DNA of 64,000 nt from NCBI RefSeq assembly GCF_021496665.1, contig NZ_CP071246.1:2170001-2234000 (forward strand). The letters run 5' to 3'. Both the position numbers and the translations under genes were made by a program. The notes under the pieces are model-generated. The model had not been told where the DNA came from, ran no database searches, and saw only the letters and a list, made by a program, of their open reading frames with translations. Shown one piece after another: positions 8,647 through 17,831 of the stretch (its first letter is position 1; each line of letters opens with the position of its first letter). The DNA comes from Corynebacterium sp. CNCTC7651. GTDB taxonomy: Bacteria > Actinomycetota > Actinomycetes > Mycobacteriales > Mycobacteriaceae.

Positions 8647-9837
8647 ATGCGCACCCTTTTCACCGGCATCAGCGAACTCCGCACCGTTTCCGAGCAGGGC
8701 ACCATCAAGGACGCTTTCTTGCTTATCGACGGTCCCTTGATCCAATCCCTCGGCCCCGCCAGCGAACGGCCCTCCGACGCGGAGGTGGATGAGGTGATTG
8801 ATCTGGGCGGGCGCGCAGTGCTGCCCGGCTGGGTGGACAGCCACACGCACATGGTGTTCGACGGCAACCGCGCCGAGGAGTTTGAGGCGCGCATGGCGGG
8901 CGAGTCCTACGCCGCCGGCGGCATCGCGGTGACCATGGAGGCCACCCGCTCCGCCGGTGAGGAACGCCTGGACCAGCTGGTCCGCGAGCGGATCGCCGCC
9001 GGCCACGCCGGAGGCACCACCTGCTTTGAGACGAAGACGGGCTACGGCCTCAACGTCGAGTCCGAGGCGGAAGCCGCCCGCGTGGCCGCACGCCACGTGG
9101 ACGAGGTGACCTTCCTCGGCGCCCACCTGGTCCCGCCGGGCGCGGACGCGGAGGAGTACGTGGAGCTGGTCATCGGCCCGATGCTGGACGCGGTGAAGGA
9201 CCACGTGCAGTGGATCGACGTGTTCTGTGAGCGCGGCGCGTTCAACGAGGAGCAGTCACGCCGTGTCCTCGAGGCCGGCAAGGCTGCCGGCCTCGGCGTG
9301 CGCGTGCACGGCAACCAGTTGGGCGAGGGCCCGGGCGTCGCCCTTGCCGTAGAGATGGGTGCCGCCAGCGTGGACCACGTGAACTACCTGTCCGAGGAGG
9401 ATTTCCGGCTTCTGGCGGGCTCGGATACTGTCGCCACGCTTCTGCCCGCGTGCGACCTGTCCACCCGCGAGGAGCTGGCTCCCGGCCGCAAGCTGATCGA
9501 TGCGGGCGCGACCGTGGCGATCGCTTCCAACCTGAACCCGGGCACCAGCTTCACCAGCAGCATGAACTTCTGCGTCACCACCGCGGTGCTGCAGCAGCGC
9601 CTGACGCTGGATGAGGCGATCGAGGCCGCGACCACCGGCGGTGCGAAGGCACTGCGCCGCCACAACGTGGGCGACGGCAAAGATGCTCAGGGGCGCCCGG
9701 CGAAGGGCACGCTGGTGCCCGGCGCAGCAGCGGACCTGCACATCTTGGATGCGGAAAACGCCATCAACCTCGCCTACCGCCCCGGCATGCCGATTACGTG
9801 GCAGACCTGGGTGGCCGGCGAGAAGGTGTACGGGTAG
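8647..9837 (+). CDS. hutI: Imidazolonepropionase
   Basis: 396 residues of the amidohydrolase superfamily. It opens imidazolonepropionate to N-formimidoylglutamate, the substrate of HutG. The metal motif DSHTHMVFDG has the paired histidines at residues 66 and 68. FETKTGYGLN and ASNLNPGTS are typical of HutI. It is the last gene of the hutUI unit. A large palindrome follows 20 bp later and may act as its terminator. Confidence 0.96.
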   Translation: MRTLFTGISELRTVSEQGTIKDAFLLIDGPLIQSLGPASERPSDAEVDEVIDLGGRAVLPGWVDSHTHMVFDGNRAEEFEARMAGESYAAGGIAVTMEATRSAGEERLDQLVRERIAAGHAGGTTCFETKTGYGLNVESEAEAARVAARHVDEVTFLGAHLVPPGADAEEYVELVIGPMLDAVKDHVQWIDVFCERGAFNEEQSRRVLEAGKAAGLGVRVHGNQLGEGPGVALAVEMGAASVDHVNYLSEEDFRLLAGSDTVATLLPACDLSTREELAPGRKLIDAGATVAIASNLNPGTSFTSSMNFCVTTAVLQQRLTLDEAIEAATTGGAKALRRHNVGDGKDAQGRPAKGTLVPGAAADLHILDAENAINLAYRPGMPITWQTWVAGEKVYG

Positions 9838-9856
9838 CGGCAGCGTCACCCCGTTG

Positions 9857-9882
9857 AATCTACCTAGATTTCTGGGTAGATT
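9857..9882. promoter_or_regulatory. Near-perfect palindrome between hutI and the toxin-antitoxin pair
   Basis: Arms AATCTACC and GGTAGATT enclose a further AGA/TCT pairing, so almost all 26 bases pair around a 2-base centre. Three more T residues follow. It ends 7 bp before the antitoxin start, so it could be the autoregulatory operator of the antitoxin, the hut terminator, or both. Confidence 0.6.
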
Positions 9883-9889
9883 TTTCGGC

Positions 9890-10198
9890 ATGAAGACGCT
9901 TTCTATCACCGAGGCATCTCGTTCCGGCATTTCGGGCTTGGTTGCGGCTGCCGAATCGGGTGAACCTATCGCGCTGGCGCGCCACGGACGTGTCGTTGCT
10001 GAGGTTGTATCTGCGGACCAGATGGCCACTCTCCGGCAAGCCCAGGAGTCTCTGCTTGATGCTGCGCTTGTGATGGCACGCTTTGTTACCGACAGCGGGG
10101 AACGAACCGACCTTGACGATGCGCTTGAGATGTTCGGTTTTAGCCGTACCGAGCTTGAGGCGGAACTCGCCGAAGAGATAGCTACCGGCAGGTTATGA
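9890..10198 (+). CDS. Phd/YefM-type antitoxin
   Basis: 102 residues from the ATG at 9890; the longer open frame runs antisense-free into hutI and is not needed. The N-terminal half (LSITEASRSGISGLVAAAESGEPIALARHGRVVAEVVS) is the DNA-binding Phd/YefM fold. The acidic C-terminal half would wrap the toxin. Its stop overlaps the toxin ATG by 4 bp. The palindrome immediately upstream fits autoregulation by the pair. Confidence 0.85.
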   Translation: MKTLSITEASRSGISGLVAAAESGEPIALARHGRVVAEVVSADQMATLRQAQESLLDAALVMARFVTDSGERTDLDDALEMFGFSRTELEAELAEEIATGRL

Positions 10199-10752
10199 GT
10201 GAGTTGCCGCCAAGAGCGACTGTCCGTCTAACTGCGGATGCAGTTGCGGATATTCGGCACCTGCAAAAGCGAGATCCGAGTATCTCGCGGCTCATTTTCC
10301 GACGGATTCTTTTTCTGGAGAAATCCCCTCATGCAGGCGAACCTCTATTGGGGGCACGGGTGGGCTTCCGGAAGCTCGTGGCAGGCAACCGCCATTACCG
10401 GATCATTTGGCGGATTGCTCGCAGCGAGCAACATGATGCGATCATCGAGATAGCGGAAGTGTGGGCTGCTGGCGCTCGGTCGGACGGCGAGATCTACCAA
10501 GAGATGCAGAAACGGGTTGAGGCGGTAAAACTGAACGGCGCCCCTGAAACCCGGCCACTCGTCGAGGTAATCGAGGAAATGGGGCAGCTGTACCTCGACA
10601 TGAGGAGCCACGCCGAGCCCCCACCCCAGTTACCGGAATGGCTCAAACAAGCCCTGAAGGAACAGCTGCAGCTCTCTGCCGCCCAAATAGCAGGATTAAC
10701 CCAGGAGAAGGCTCAGAAGCTCCTTGCAGAGCACTGGAGCAGGCCTAAATAG
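10195..10752 (+). CDS. RelE/ParE-superfamily toxin with a C-terminal extension
   Basis: 185 residues. The first about 95 match a RelE/ParE-like fold (VRLTADAVADIRHLQKRDPSISRLIFRRI, then FRKLVAGNRHYRIIWRI). The remaining about 90 residues form a charged, helix-prone extension (EMQKRVEAVKL, LPEWLKQALKEQLQLSAAQIAGL) not seen in the usual 85-100 residue toxins. Translational coupling with the antitoxin (ATGA overlap) supports one module. Whether it cleaves mRNA or targets gyrase cannot be told. It meets the convergent DUF5926 gene end to end. Confidence 0.75.
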   Translation: MSELPPRATVRLTADAVADIRHLQKRDPSISRLIFRRILFLEKSPHAGEPLLGARVGFRKLVAGNRHYRIIWRIARSEQHDAIIEIAEVWAAGARSDGEIYQEMQKRVEAVKLNGAPETRPLVEVIEEMGQLYLDMRSHAEPPPQLPEWLKQALKEQLQLSAAQIAGLTQEKAQKLLAEHWSRPK

Positions 10753-11669
10753 TCACCTGGCGGGACTTGATGTTGTCCAAGCTGCTTGCGCTCGTCCGCG
10801 TTGAGCTGCGCGTCGGAGGCATACTCCTCTTCGATCGCCTTGTTCAAGGTCACCAGCGCTTCTGCGAAGGACTCGGCCGGCATCTCCGGGTCCAGGTCCC
10901 ACACGGGCACAACCACACCGTGGGTGCGGAACGCGCCGGCGAACTTGGTGCCCTCGCCCAAGTTCAGCTCGCCGCGTGCGGCAATGCGGGCCAGGGCCGA
11001 GAGCATCTGGTTCTCATTCTCCTCCGGGCGCACCCAGCGGATGTGGGCCTTGCCGCCGCCCGGGTTGACCCACCAGACAGAGCCCGGCACATCGGCCTTG
11101 ACCTGGGTGGACGGCATCACGGCATCGTTCGCGCGGGCAAGTGCCTGACGGACCTCCGCAGGGATCTGCGCACCCTCCGGGAACCACCAAGCGAAGTCGT
11201 TGTGCTCGGAGATGGTGAGGTTCGAGTCACCGTCGATAAGCGTGGAAAGCTCCGGCTGCGAGCCATCCGCGACGGTGGAGCCGAGGCTGGAACCCGGCTC
11301 AGCGGAAAGCACCCAGTTGAGGGCGTACGCGAGGTCGCGGCCCGGGTTCTGGGAGTGGGAGCCGACCTGGAGGGCCACGAAGCGCTCCCCGCCCTCGTTC
11401 TTCGCGCGCACCATTGCCGCGCCGGCGCCCGGCAGGACGGTGACCAGGTTGACCGGGGTGCCCTGCACCTCAACCTGCGCGACTGCGGAGGGGACGAATT
11501 CCTGCAGCGCGATGAGGTCCGCCTCCATTGCCAACCCTGCGAACGGGCGCGGGTCCTTCGCGTACGCCTCGCGCTCAGCGGCGCGGGCGGCCAGCTTGGC
11601 CTCGCGGCGGGTCATGCCCTCGGGCAGAACGTCCTTGGCCTTTTGCTTCTTCGGTTTCCTAGGAGCCAT
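10713..11669 (-). CDS. DUF5926 family protein, C-terminus apparently frameshifted
   Basis: 318 residues as read. It starts with a basic stretch (MAPRKPKKQKAKD) and matches the actinobacterial DUF5926 family, whose function is unknown. The last 20 residues (QLGQHQVPPGDY...) look foreign. Skipping one base near 10784 gives ERK-SLDNIKSRQVTI and a stop at 10745, which looks like the native end and would remove most of the overlap with the toxin gene. The start at 11669 is only 10 bp from the convergently placed GDPD stop; both genes run leftward. Confidence 0.78.
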   Translation of the reverse strand: MAPRKPKKQKAKDVLPEGMTRREAKLAARAAEREAYAKDPRPFAGLAMEADLIALQEFVPSAVAQVEVQGTPVNLVTVLPGAGAAMVRAKNEGGERFVALQVGSHSQNPGRDLAYALNWVLSAEPGSSLGSTVADGSQPELSTLIDGDSNLTISEHNDFAWWFPEGAQIPAEVRQALARANDAVMPSTQVKADVPGSVWWVNPGGGKAHIRWVRPEENENQMLSALARIAARGELNLGEGTKFAGAFRTHGVVVPVWDLDPEMPAESFAEALVTLNKAIEEEYASDAQLNADERKQLGQHQVPPGDYLGLLQCSARSF

Positions 11670-11673
11670 GCCC

Positions 11674-12408
11674 TCAGATCGTACCGGTGGCCCGATTGAA
11701 CGTATCCACCGCCAGGTTGGGCAGATCCGTAGCCAGCACGTCCACCCCGTTGTCCGCGCACCACAGCATCTCGCGCGGAGTGTTCACGGTCCACGTGTAC
11801 GTTTTCAGCCCGCGGAACCCCAGGAGCTCCGGTTTGGCCTGCAAGTGGCTCAAACCAGGGCCGACGCCGAAGGGGCGCGAGAACATCTGGTTTGTGGGGT
11901 TCCACTGCCGCTCGCGGAGGCGGAACAGGTAGTAGGTCTCCAGCTCCGGCGCATGCTCGGTGAAGTACCGCACCGCACTGTGGGAGAACGAAATGACGTG
12001 CACGCGCTCCGAATCGCTCAAATGGTTGTAGCGCAGCACGCGCAGCGTCTGCTCATCCACCTCTGGGCCGAAGCGGGTCGGGTGCTTGGTCTCTATATAG
12101 ATGTGCTTGTCCGGGAAGTCCTGCATGAGCTCCAGCAGCTCCTCCAGGAGCAAGATGTGTTGCGGATCTTCCTCTGTGCCGTTGTTCAGCTTGGCCAGCT
12201 CCGCGTAATCCATGCGGGCCACCGTGCCGGTGCCGTTGGTGGTGCGGTTCACCGTGGCGTCATGGAACACCACCAATTTGCCGTCCCGGGTTAGGCGCAC
12301 GTCGCACTCAATGCCGTGAATGGGCAGCTTCAGTGCCTCTACGAACGCCCGCTGCGTGAGCTCGGGGAACAGGCCGGAAAATCCGCGGTGCGCCACAATC
12401 TCAGTCAC
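11674..12408 (-). CDS. Glycerophosphodiester phosphodiesterase family protein
   Basis: 244 residues from the GTG at 12408; the frame continues upstream but would overlap the divergent hydrolase gene. IVAHRGFSGLFPELT, IECDVRLTRDGKLVVFHD and YIETKHPTR form the GDPD active site, with the His-Arg, Glu-Asp and His pair expected for metal-dependent cleavage of glycerophosphodiesters to glycerol-3-phosphate and an alcohol. No signal peptide is visible, so it is probably cytosolic. DUF5926 lies directly downstream and may be cotranscribed. Confidence 0.9.
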   Translation of the reverse strand: MTEIVAHRGFSGLFPELTQRAFVEALKLPIHGIECDVRLTRDGKLVVFHDATVNRTTNGTGTVARMDYAELAKLNNGTEEDPQHILLLEELLELMQDFPDKHIYIETKHPTRFGPEVDEQTLRVLRYNHLSDSERVHVISFSHSAVRYFTEHAPELETYYLFRLRERQWNPTNQMFSRPFGVGPGLSHLQAKPELLGFRGLKTYTWTVNTPREMLWCADNGVDVLATDLPNLAVDTFNRATGTI

Positions 12409-12469
12409 GCCAGCCAACGTACTCCCGGCCCGCGCTCCCCGCCCGCGTGAGTTCGCGATTTTTGGGACA

Positions 12470-14423
12470 ATGAGCACCATGCTCGACCTCGGCTCCGTCA
12501 ACCCCCGCACCCTGCTCCGTTTCCTTCCCGGCTCCTTGGATGCAAAGGTGCCGGAGGCGGTGAACGCAGTACGCAACTCCCGGCGCAGCTACCTCCATCA
12601 GCCGCGACGGCTTGCTGGCCGCGCCAGTTGCGGCGCTGCAGGTGTTCGCGGACCTGACCCCGGCGCTGCGCCTGCGCGGCCTGCAGCGCCTGCCGCAGAG
12701 TTTCCGTGCCGGCGCCATTGGCGCAGAGATTGCCACCTGGGGCGCCGTCTCCCCGTCGCTGCTGCCGCATAAGTGGACCACCACCGCGGCGAACACGGCC
12801 GTGCTCCAGGGCATCGGCCACGGTGTGGCCACCGCGGCGGCGCAGGTGATCCGGCCGGGTGCACAGCGCAAAGCAGGTCCGCTGCCCCGCCCGGCGCGCC
12901 TAGCCATGACGGGTGTGACGCTGGGCTTCTACGGCTTGGCCATCTGCCGCCGCAGTGACCAGGAGGAGCTGGTGGAGGTAGAGGGCGAGTACTCCGTCTG
13001 GGACACCGTAATCGGCCTCGCACTGGGCACCGTGGGCTACGGCGCGGTGCTGGCACTCGGCGAGGTTGTGCAATCCTTCGTAGACGCCATCAACAGCCTG
13101 TTTGGCAAGAAGCTGCCGCCGGTGACCTCCTGGCCGCTGGCGATTGCGGTGGGCGGCGGCTTTTTGCTCGTGTTCACAGACCGGCTGGTGATCCGCCAGG
13201 TGCTTTCCATGGCGTCGCGCCAGGCTGCGGAGCTGGATCGCGCGTTCATGCGCGGGGCGGACCAGCCGACGGAACCTGAGCGTTCCGGCTCGCCCGAATC
13301 CCACGTGGAGTGGAGCGACATGGGCCGCCAGGGTCGCGCCACCGTGGCTGGTGGCCCGCGCAAGGAACACATCGAGCGCGTGCTGGGCGAGGGCACCGAG
13401 GCGAAGAACCCCATCCGCATCTTCGTTGGGCTGCACGGCCTTGAGCAGAACGAGTCGCCGAATTATGAGGCGATGGCGGAGGAAGCCATCGCGGAGATGC
13501 GCCGCACCGGCGCGTTCGAGCGCTCCCACATCGCCATCATGTCCGGCGCCGGCACCGGCTGGGTGAACGATTTCCACACCTCCGGCCTGGAGTTTGTCAC
13601 CCGCGGCGATTGCGCGATCGTCTCCATGCAGTACTCGTTCCTCCCGTCCGCGTTCTCTTACGTCGCGGACCACGAATCCCCGGTGCGCTCCTCCCGCGTG
13701 CTGGCCCAGGCGATCCGGCGGGAGCTCGCGCGTATCGACGAATCCCAGAGGCCAAAACTCTACGTCGGCGGCGAATCGCTCGGAGCCTACGGCGTGTCCG
13801 ACATTTTCCAATCCGTCGAGGAGTTCATGCAGGGCGCCTCCGGCGGCGTGTTCACCGGTGTACCCGGGTTTGCGAAGAACCACAGGGAGTTAACCAAACG
13901 TCGAGAAGCAGGAAGCCCCCAGCGCCTGCCGCTGGTGGACGGCGGCCGGCACGCGCGCTTTGCTGCCCACCCGGACCACTTGAAGCACGATTACAAGGGC
14001 GACGCGTACGCCAACGAGTGGAAGGAGCCGCGCTACCTGTTCGCCCAGCACGCCTCGGACCCGGTGGTGTGGTGGGAGCCCAGCCTGATTTGGAAGGCGC
14101 CGGACTGGTTGAAAGAGCCGGGCTCGCGCGGCCAGCTCGCGCCCGAGGCGCAGAAGCTGGACGTGCTGCAGACCCTACGGTGGATGCCGTTGGTGACGTT
14201 CTGGCAGGTGGGCGTGGACCAGCTCGCTTCCCAGGAGGTGCCCAGCCCGCACGGCCACAACTACCACGATGAGACGGTGGCGTATTGGAACGCCGTCATC
14301 CACGGCGAGGGCGACGGTGCACTGACGGAGGCGCAGCTGCAGCGTGCCTCCGAGTGGATCCACAACGACGCGGTGAAGCTGCGCAAACCCCCGGGCGGCT
14401 TCCCGTCCAAGTACGGGTACTAG
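12470..14423 (+). pseudogene. Membrane alpha/beta-hydrolase (Abhydrolase_9 type), frameshifted near its start
   Basis: The ATG at 12470 opens MSTMLDLGSVNPRTLLRFLPGS and loses similarity after VNAVRNS. One frame over, ATSISRDGLLAAPVAALQVFADL continues into a 600-residue frame ending at 14423. Dropping one C from the CCC run at 12579-12581 joins them to about 650 residues. The N-terminal part has several membrane segments. The C-terminal part holds FVGLHGLEQNE and the nucleophile elbow GGESLGAYG. This two-part layout matches the Abhydrolase_9 family, a membrane-anchored esterase-like family of unknown substrate. As sequenced, translation could only restart internally (for example at 12612). Confidence 0.75.
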
Positions 14424-14433
14424 GGGCGCATGC

Positions 14434-15150
14434 GTGGCAGCGAAGAAGATCCCCAGCCAAATCACCCGCTACAACCTGTCCCTCTTCGGGGCGTGGGCTG
14501 TCACGATTGCGTTCACCGTTATCGCGGTGCGGCGGGACCTGATCCCGTTCTTCAATGCGGACTCTCTGCTGCCCTTCCTTACCGTCTTTTACCTGGTCTT
14601 CTGGTCCGCATTTGTCACCATCTTCACCGCCTGGACAGCGCGCGTGATGCGCGGCCGCAGCCTGGCAGAATTGCGGGAGCACGCCAAGGCCGAAGTCAAG
14701 GATTCCAAGAAGCGCTGGGTGCGCTGGAGCGGCTTCAAGGGCGCGGCTGGCCTGTCCGTCACCGCGGGAGGCGTGTCCATGATCTTGGCCATCATGCTCA
14801 CCCGCTTCGACCTCACCCGGGAAAGCCCGCTGTGGCTGCTCCTAGGCGTGTGGACTGCGGCCGTGTCCTGGGAATACATGGTGATGATGTACGCCAGCGA
14901 CTACATGGAGTTGGACCTGGCGGAGGAGGGCGTGCGCCATTTCCGCTTCCAATACACCGATGACGTGGCGTTCAACGACTATCTCAGCCTCGCCGCATTC
15001 ACCTCCATCATGGGCTCGATGAGCCCCGCGGAACCGACCACCCGAAAGGGCTGGAACATGGTTCGCTCCAACGCGGTGGTGGCGTTTGTGTTCAACACGC
15101 TGGTGATCGCGATCGTGGTCGCCATGATCACCACCGGGCTGCTGGAGTAG
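14434..15150 (+). CDS. Hypothetical membrane protein
   Basis: 238 residues from the GTG at 14434, 10 bp after the hydrolase gene. Hydrophobic segments lie near residues 15-35, 45-65, 105-125, 135-150 and 215-235, with a basic stretch between the second and third. I do not recognise a family. The tight spacing suggests cotranscription with the upstream membrane hydrolase. Confidence 0.65.
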   Translation: MAAKKIPSQITRYNLSLFGAWAVTIAFTVIAVRRDLIPFFNADSLLPFLTVFYLVFWSAFVTIFTAWTARVMRGRSLAELREHAKAEVKDSKKRWVRWSGFKGAAGLSVTAGGVSMILAIMLTRFDLTRESPLWLLLGVWTAAVSWEYMVMMYASDYMELDLAEEGVRHFRFQYTDDVAFNDYLSLAAFTSIMGSMSPAEPTTRKGWNMVRSNAVVAFVFNTLVIAIVVAMITTGLLE

Positions 15151-15158
15151 CGGGGCCG

Positions 15159-15800
15159 CTAAATCCCGCAGGCCACGCCCGTGGAGTGGTGCGGGCAGTA
15201 CCCGTTCGGCACCTTGTGCAAATACTGCTGGTGCTCATCCTCAGCCAGGTAGTAGTCCGCTCCGGCGGCGACTTCGGTCGTGATGGCGCCAAACCCGGCG
15301 TCGGCAAGCGAGCGGCCATACTCCTCGATCCACCCGCGGATCTGCGCAGCCTCTTCCTCGGTGTCCGTGTAGAAGGCGGAGCGGTACTGGGTGCCCACGT
15401 CGTTGCCCTGGCGGTAGCCCTGCGTGGGGTCGTGCGCCTCCAGCGCGGCGCGCACGATTTCCTTCAGCTCCAGCTTCTCGGGGTTGTACACCACTTCCAC
15501 CAGCTCCACGTGGTTGGTTTGCCCGCTGCACACCTCGCGGTACGTGGGGTTGGGGGTTACGCCGCCGCCGTAGCCCACGGAGGTGGATTCCACCCCATCC
15601 ATCTCCCAGTACATTTTCTCCGCGCCCCAGAAGCAACCGATGCCAACCAGCACGCGGCGCTGCTCCGGCAGCCACGGGCCGGTGATCGGTGTGCCCAGCA
15701 CGGCGTGCGGGCGCGGGTTGGGCAGGATCGGCGTCTCGCGGCCGGGCAGCGCAGCCTCGGCCGGAACCAGTTTCGGTGCAGGTGCAAAGAGGAATCCCAT
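15159..15800 (-). CDS. msrA: Peptide methionine sulfoxide reductase A
   Basis: 213 residues from the ATG at 15800; the open frame continues to 15887 but the N-terminal MGFLFAPAPK fits corynebacterial MsrA. It reduces methionine-S-sulfoxide. The catalytic motif GCFWG has Cys56, and the C-terminal YCPHHSTGVACGI carries the resolving cysteines. It is divergent from sodA, a pairing seen in other corynebacteria, and both act against oxidative damage. Confidence 0.95.
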   Translation of the reverse strand: MGFLFAPAPKLVPAEAALPGRETPILPNPRPHAVLGTPITGPWLPEQRRVLVGIGCFWGAEKMYWEMDGVESTSVGYGGGVTPNPTYREVCSGQTNHVELVEVVYNPEKLELKEIVRAALEAHDPTQGYRQGNDVGTQYRSAFYTDTEEEAAQIRGWIEEYGRSLADAGFGAITTEVAAGADYYLAEDEHQQYLHKVPNGYCPHHSTGVACGI

Positions 15801-15885
15801 ACATCCTTTAACGGTCCTCCAAGCCCCCGTGTTCCAAATTTGTCTACCATGGGGCTCGACCGCTTTTCGACGAAAGGATTTAACC

Positions 15886-16488
15886 ATGGCTGTTTACGAG
15901 CTTCCCGAACTCCCCTACGCAAACGACGCACTTGAGCCGCACATCTCCGCCGAGATTATGGAGCTGCACCACACCAAGCACCACGCCAACTACGTGAAGG
16001 GCGCAAACGCTGCCCTTGAGGCGCTGGAGGCTGAGCGCAACGGCGAGGCAGACGCAGACAAGATCCGCGCACTGTCCAAGAACCTGGCGTTCAACCTGGG
16101 TGGCCACACCAACCACTCCATCTTCTGGAAGAACATGGCACCGAACGCTGGCGGCGCACCGACCGGCGCAATCGCCGAGGCTATTGACCGCGACTTCGGT
16201 TCTTTCGAGGGCTTCAAGAAGCAGTTCTCCGCTGTTGCTAACGGCCTGCAGGGCTCCGGCTGGGCTGTTGCTGGCTACGACCACATTGCTGGCCGCCTGA
16301 TCATCCAGCAGATGACTGACCAGCAGGGCAACATCTCCGTGGACTTCACCCCGGTCCTCATGCTGGACATGTGGGAGCACGCCTTCTACCTCCAGTACAA
16401 GAACGTCAAGGCTGACTACGTTGACGCTTGGTGGAATGTTGTGAACTGGGACGATGTGAACGAGCGCTTCTCCAAGGCTTCCGCATAA
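15886..16488 (+). CDS. sodA: Superoxide dismutase (Mn/Fe family)
   Basis: 200 residues from the ATG at 15886, preceded by GAAAGGA. It dismutates superoxide to peroxide and oxygen. The metal ligands are recognisable: an early His in LHHTKHHANYV, His in NHSIFWKNM, and Asp/His in LDMWEHAFYLQYKN. The gene is divergent from msrA and is followed by a strong hairpin. Choice of Mn or Fe cannot be read from sequence alone. Confidence 0.96.
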   Translation: MAVYELPELPYANDALEPHISAEIMELHHTKHHANYVKGANAALEALEAERNGEADADKIRALSKNLAFNLGGHTNHSIFWKNMAPNAGGAPTGAIAEAIDRDFGSFEGFKKQFSAVANGLQGSGWAVAGYDHIAGRLIIQQMTDQQGNISVDFTPVLMLDMWEHAFYLQYKNVKADYVDAWWNVVNWDDVNERFSKASA

Positions 16489-16509
16489 GCCTGCGCGTTT
16501 AGGCGCACC

Positions 16510-16557
16510 CCAAAAACGTAGTTTCGGGCAGGGCTCTGCCGGAGACTACGTTTTTGG
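16510..16557 (+). terminator. Rho-independent terminator after sodA
   Basis: CCAAAAACGTAGT pairs with ACTACGTTTTTGG, with an inner GGCAG/CTGCC stem. The A and T tracts make it usable in both directions. Confidence 0.85.
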
Positions 16558-16641
16558 TCGTTTCGGGTCGCGCCGAGGGCTTGGCCCCCTCCCCACCCGA
16601 ACTCCTTGCGCCTGCGGAGCCCGCGGGCCACCATAGGACGC

Positions 16642-17820
16642 ATGAGGAAGGGCACGCCGGAGTATCGCAGAGCGACAATCGGCATGCTTTTCGCTGGTCT
16701 TGCCATCTTCTCTTCCCTCTACGCCACCCAAGCGCTGCTGCCCGTGCTCACGGTGGAGATGGGGATTACGCCGTCGCAGGCCGCGTTCACTGTCTCCGCG
16801 GCTACGGGTGCCTTGGCGTTTTGCGTGGTGCCGGCATCGATCCTGTCGGAGAAGTACGGACGCGGCCCGGTGCTCAAAGTCTCCGCGGTCGCCGCAACTG
16901 CGGTGGGCTTGTTGCTCCCGCTCACCCAAACCATCGAGCAGATGACGGCGCTGCGCACGCTCCAAGGCGCGTTGATTGCAGGCACCCCCGCCGTGGCCAT
17001 GACGTGGTTGAGTGAGGAGCTGGACGACAGGGACCTGCCCGGCGCGATGGGCCTCTACATCGCGGGCAACACAATCGGCGGGCTGATGGGCCGCCTCATT
17101 CCGGCGTTCATGCTGGAGATTTCCACGTGGCGGTGGGCGCTCGCCGCGGGCACGATAGTCAGCTTCGCGCTTGCCGTGGCCACGATGCTGCTGCTGCCGG
17201 AGCAGCGCAATTTCCACCCGAAGGCATCGATCCGCCCGGCTGCGGAGTTCCGCGCCGTGGTGGGGCACCTGAAGAACCCGCGGCTGGTAGGGCTTGCGCT
17301 GACCGCGTTCTTGGGCATGGGCGTGTTCGTGTCCATGTACAACTTCTTCGGCTTCCGGGCGGTGAATGACTTCGGGCTCCCGCCGTCGCTGGCTGGCCTG
17401 GCATTTGTGATGTACCTGTCCGGCACGTGGTCGAGCGCGCGGGCGGGCACGTTTGTCCGCCGCTTCGGCCGGGGCCGCGTGGTGCTCGCCGGCGCTGTGC
17501 TCATGCTGGTGGGCGCGCTCATCGGCGCCAGCGCCAACCTGTGGCTTACCCTTGCTGGCCTGTTGATCTTCACTGCCAGCTTCTTCGCCATGCACTCCAC
17601 CGCGTCCGGGTGGGTGGGCCAGATCGCTGAGCGTGACCGCGCGGAGGCATCCAGCCTCTACGTGTTCTCCTACTACATGGGATCTTCCATCCTCGGCGCT
17701 GCGACCGGCCGGGCGTTCGAGGCGCTGTCCTGGGGTGGCTTTGTCGGCGTGCTGGCCGGCTTGCTGGCGTTGCTCAGCGTGATTGCGGCAGCGTTGGCGC
17801 TGGCAGAGAAGCGCCGGTAA
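16642..17820 (+). CDS. MFS transporter (YnfM-like)
   Basis: 392 residues from the ATG at 16642, with about twelve membrane segments. The MFS signature between segments 2 and 3 reads SEKYGRGPVL, and the fold resembles the YnfM/arabinose-efflux branch (SLYATQALLPVLTVEMGITPSQAAFTVS). It is likely a proton-driven exporter. It is convergent with the RecB-like nuclease gene, 11 bp apart. The substrate is not indicated by its neighbours. Confidence 0.88.
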   Translation: MRKGTPEYRRATIGMLFAGLAIFSSLYATQALLPVLTVEMGITPSQAAFTVSAATGALAFCVVPASILSEKYGRGPVLKVSAVAATAVGLLLPLTQTIEQMTALRTLQGALIAGTPAVAMTWLSEELDDRDLPGAMGLYIAGNTIGGLMGRLIPAFMLEISTWRWALAAGTIVSFALAVATMLLLPEQRNFHPKASIRPAAEFRAVVGHLKNPRLVGLALTAFLGMGVFVSMYNFFGFRAVNDFGLPPSLAGLAFVMYLSGTWSSARAGTFVRRFGRGRVVLAGAVLMLVGALIGASANLWLTLAGLLIFTASFFAMHSTASGWVGQIAERDRAEASSLYVFSYYMGSSILGAATGRAFEALSWGGFVGVLAGLLALLSVIAAALALAEKRR

Positions 17821-17831
17821 ATCGGCCGTCG

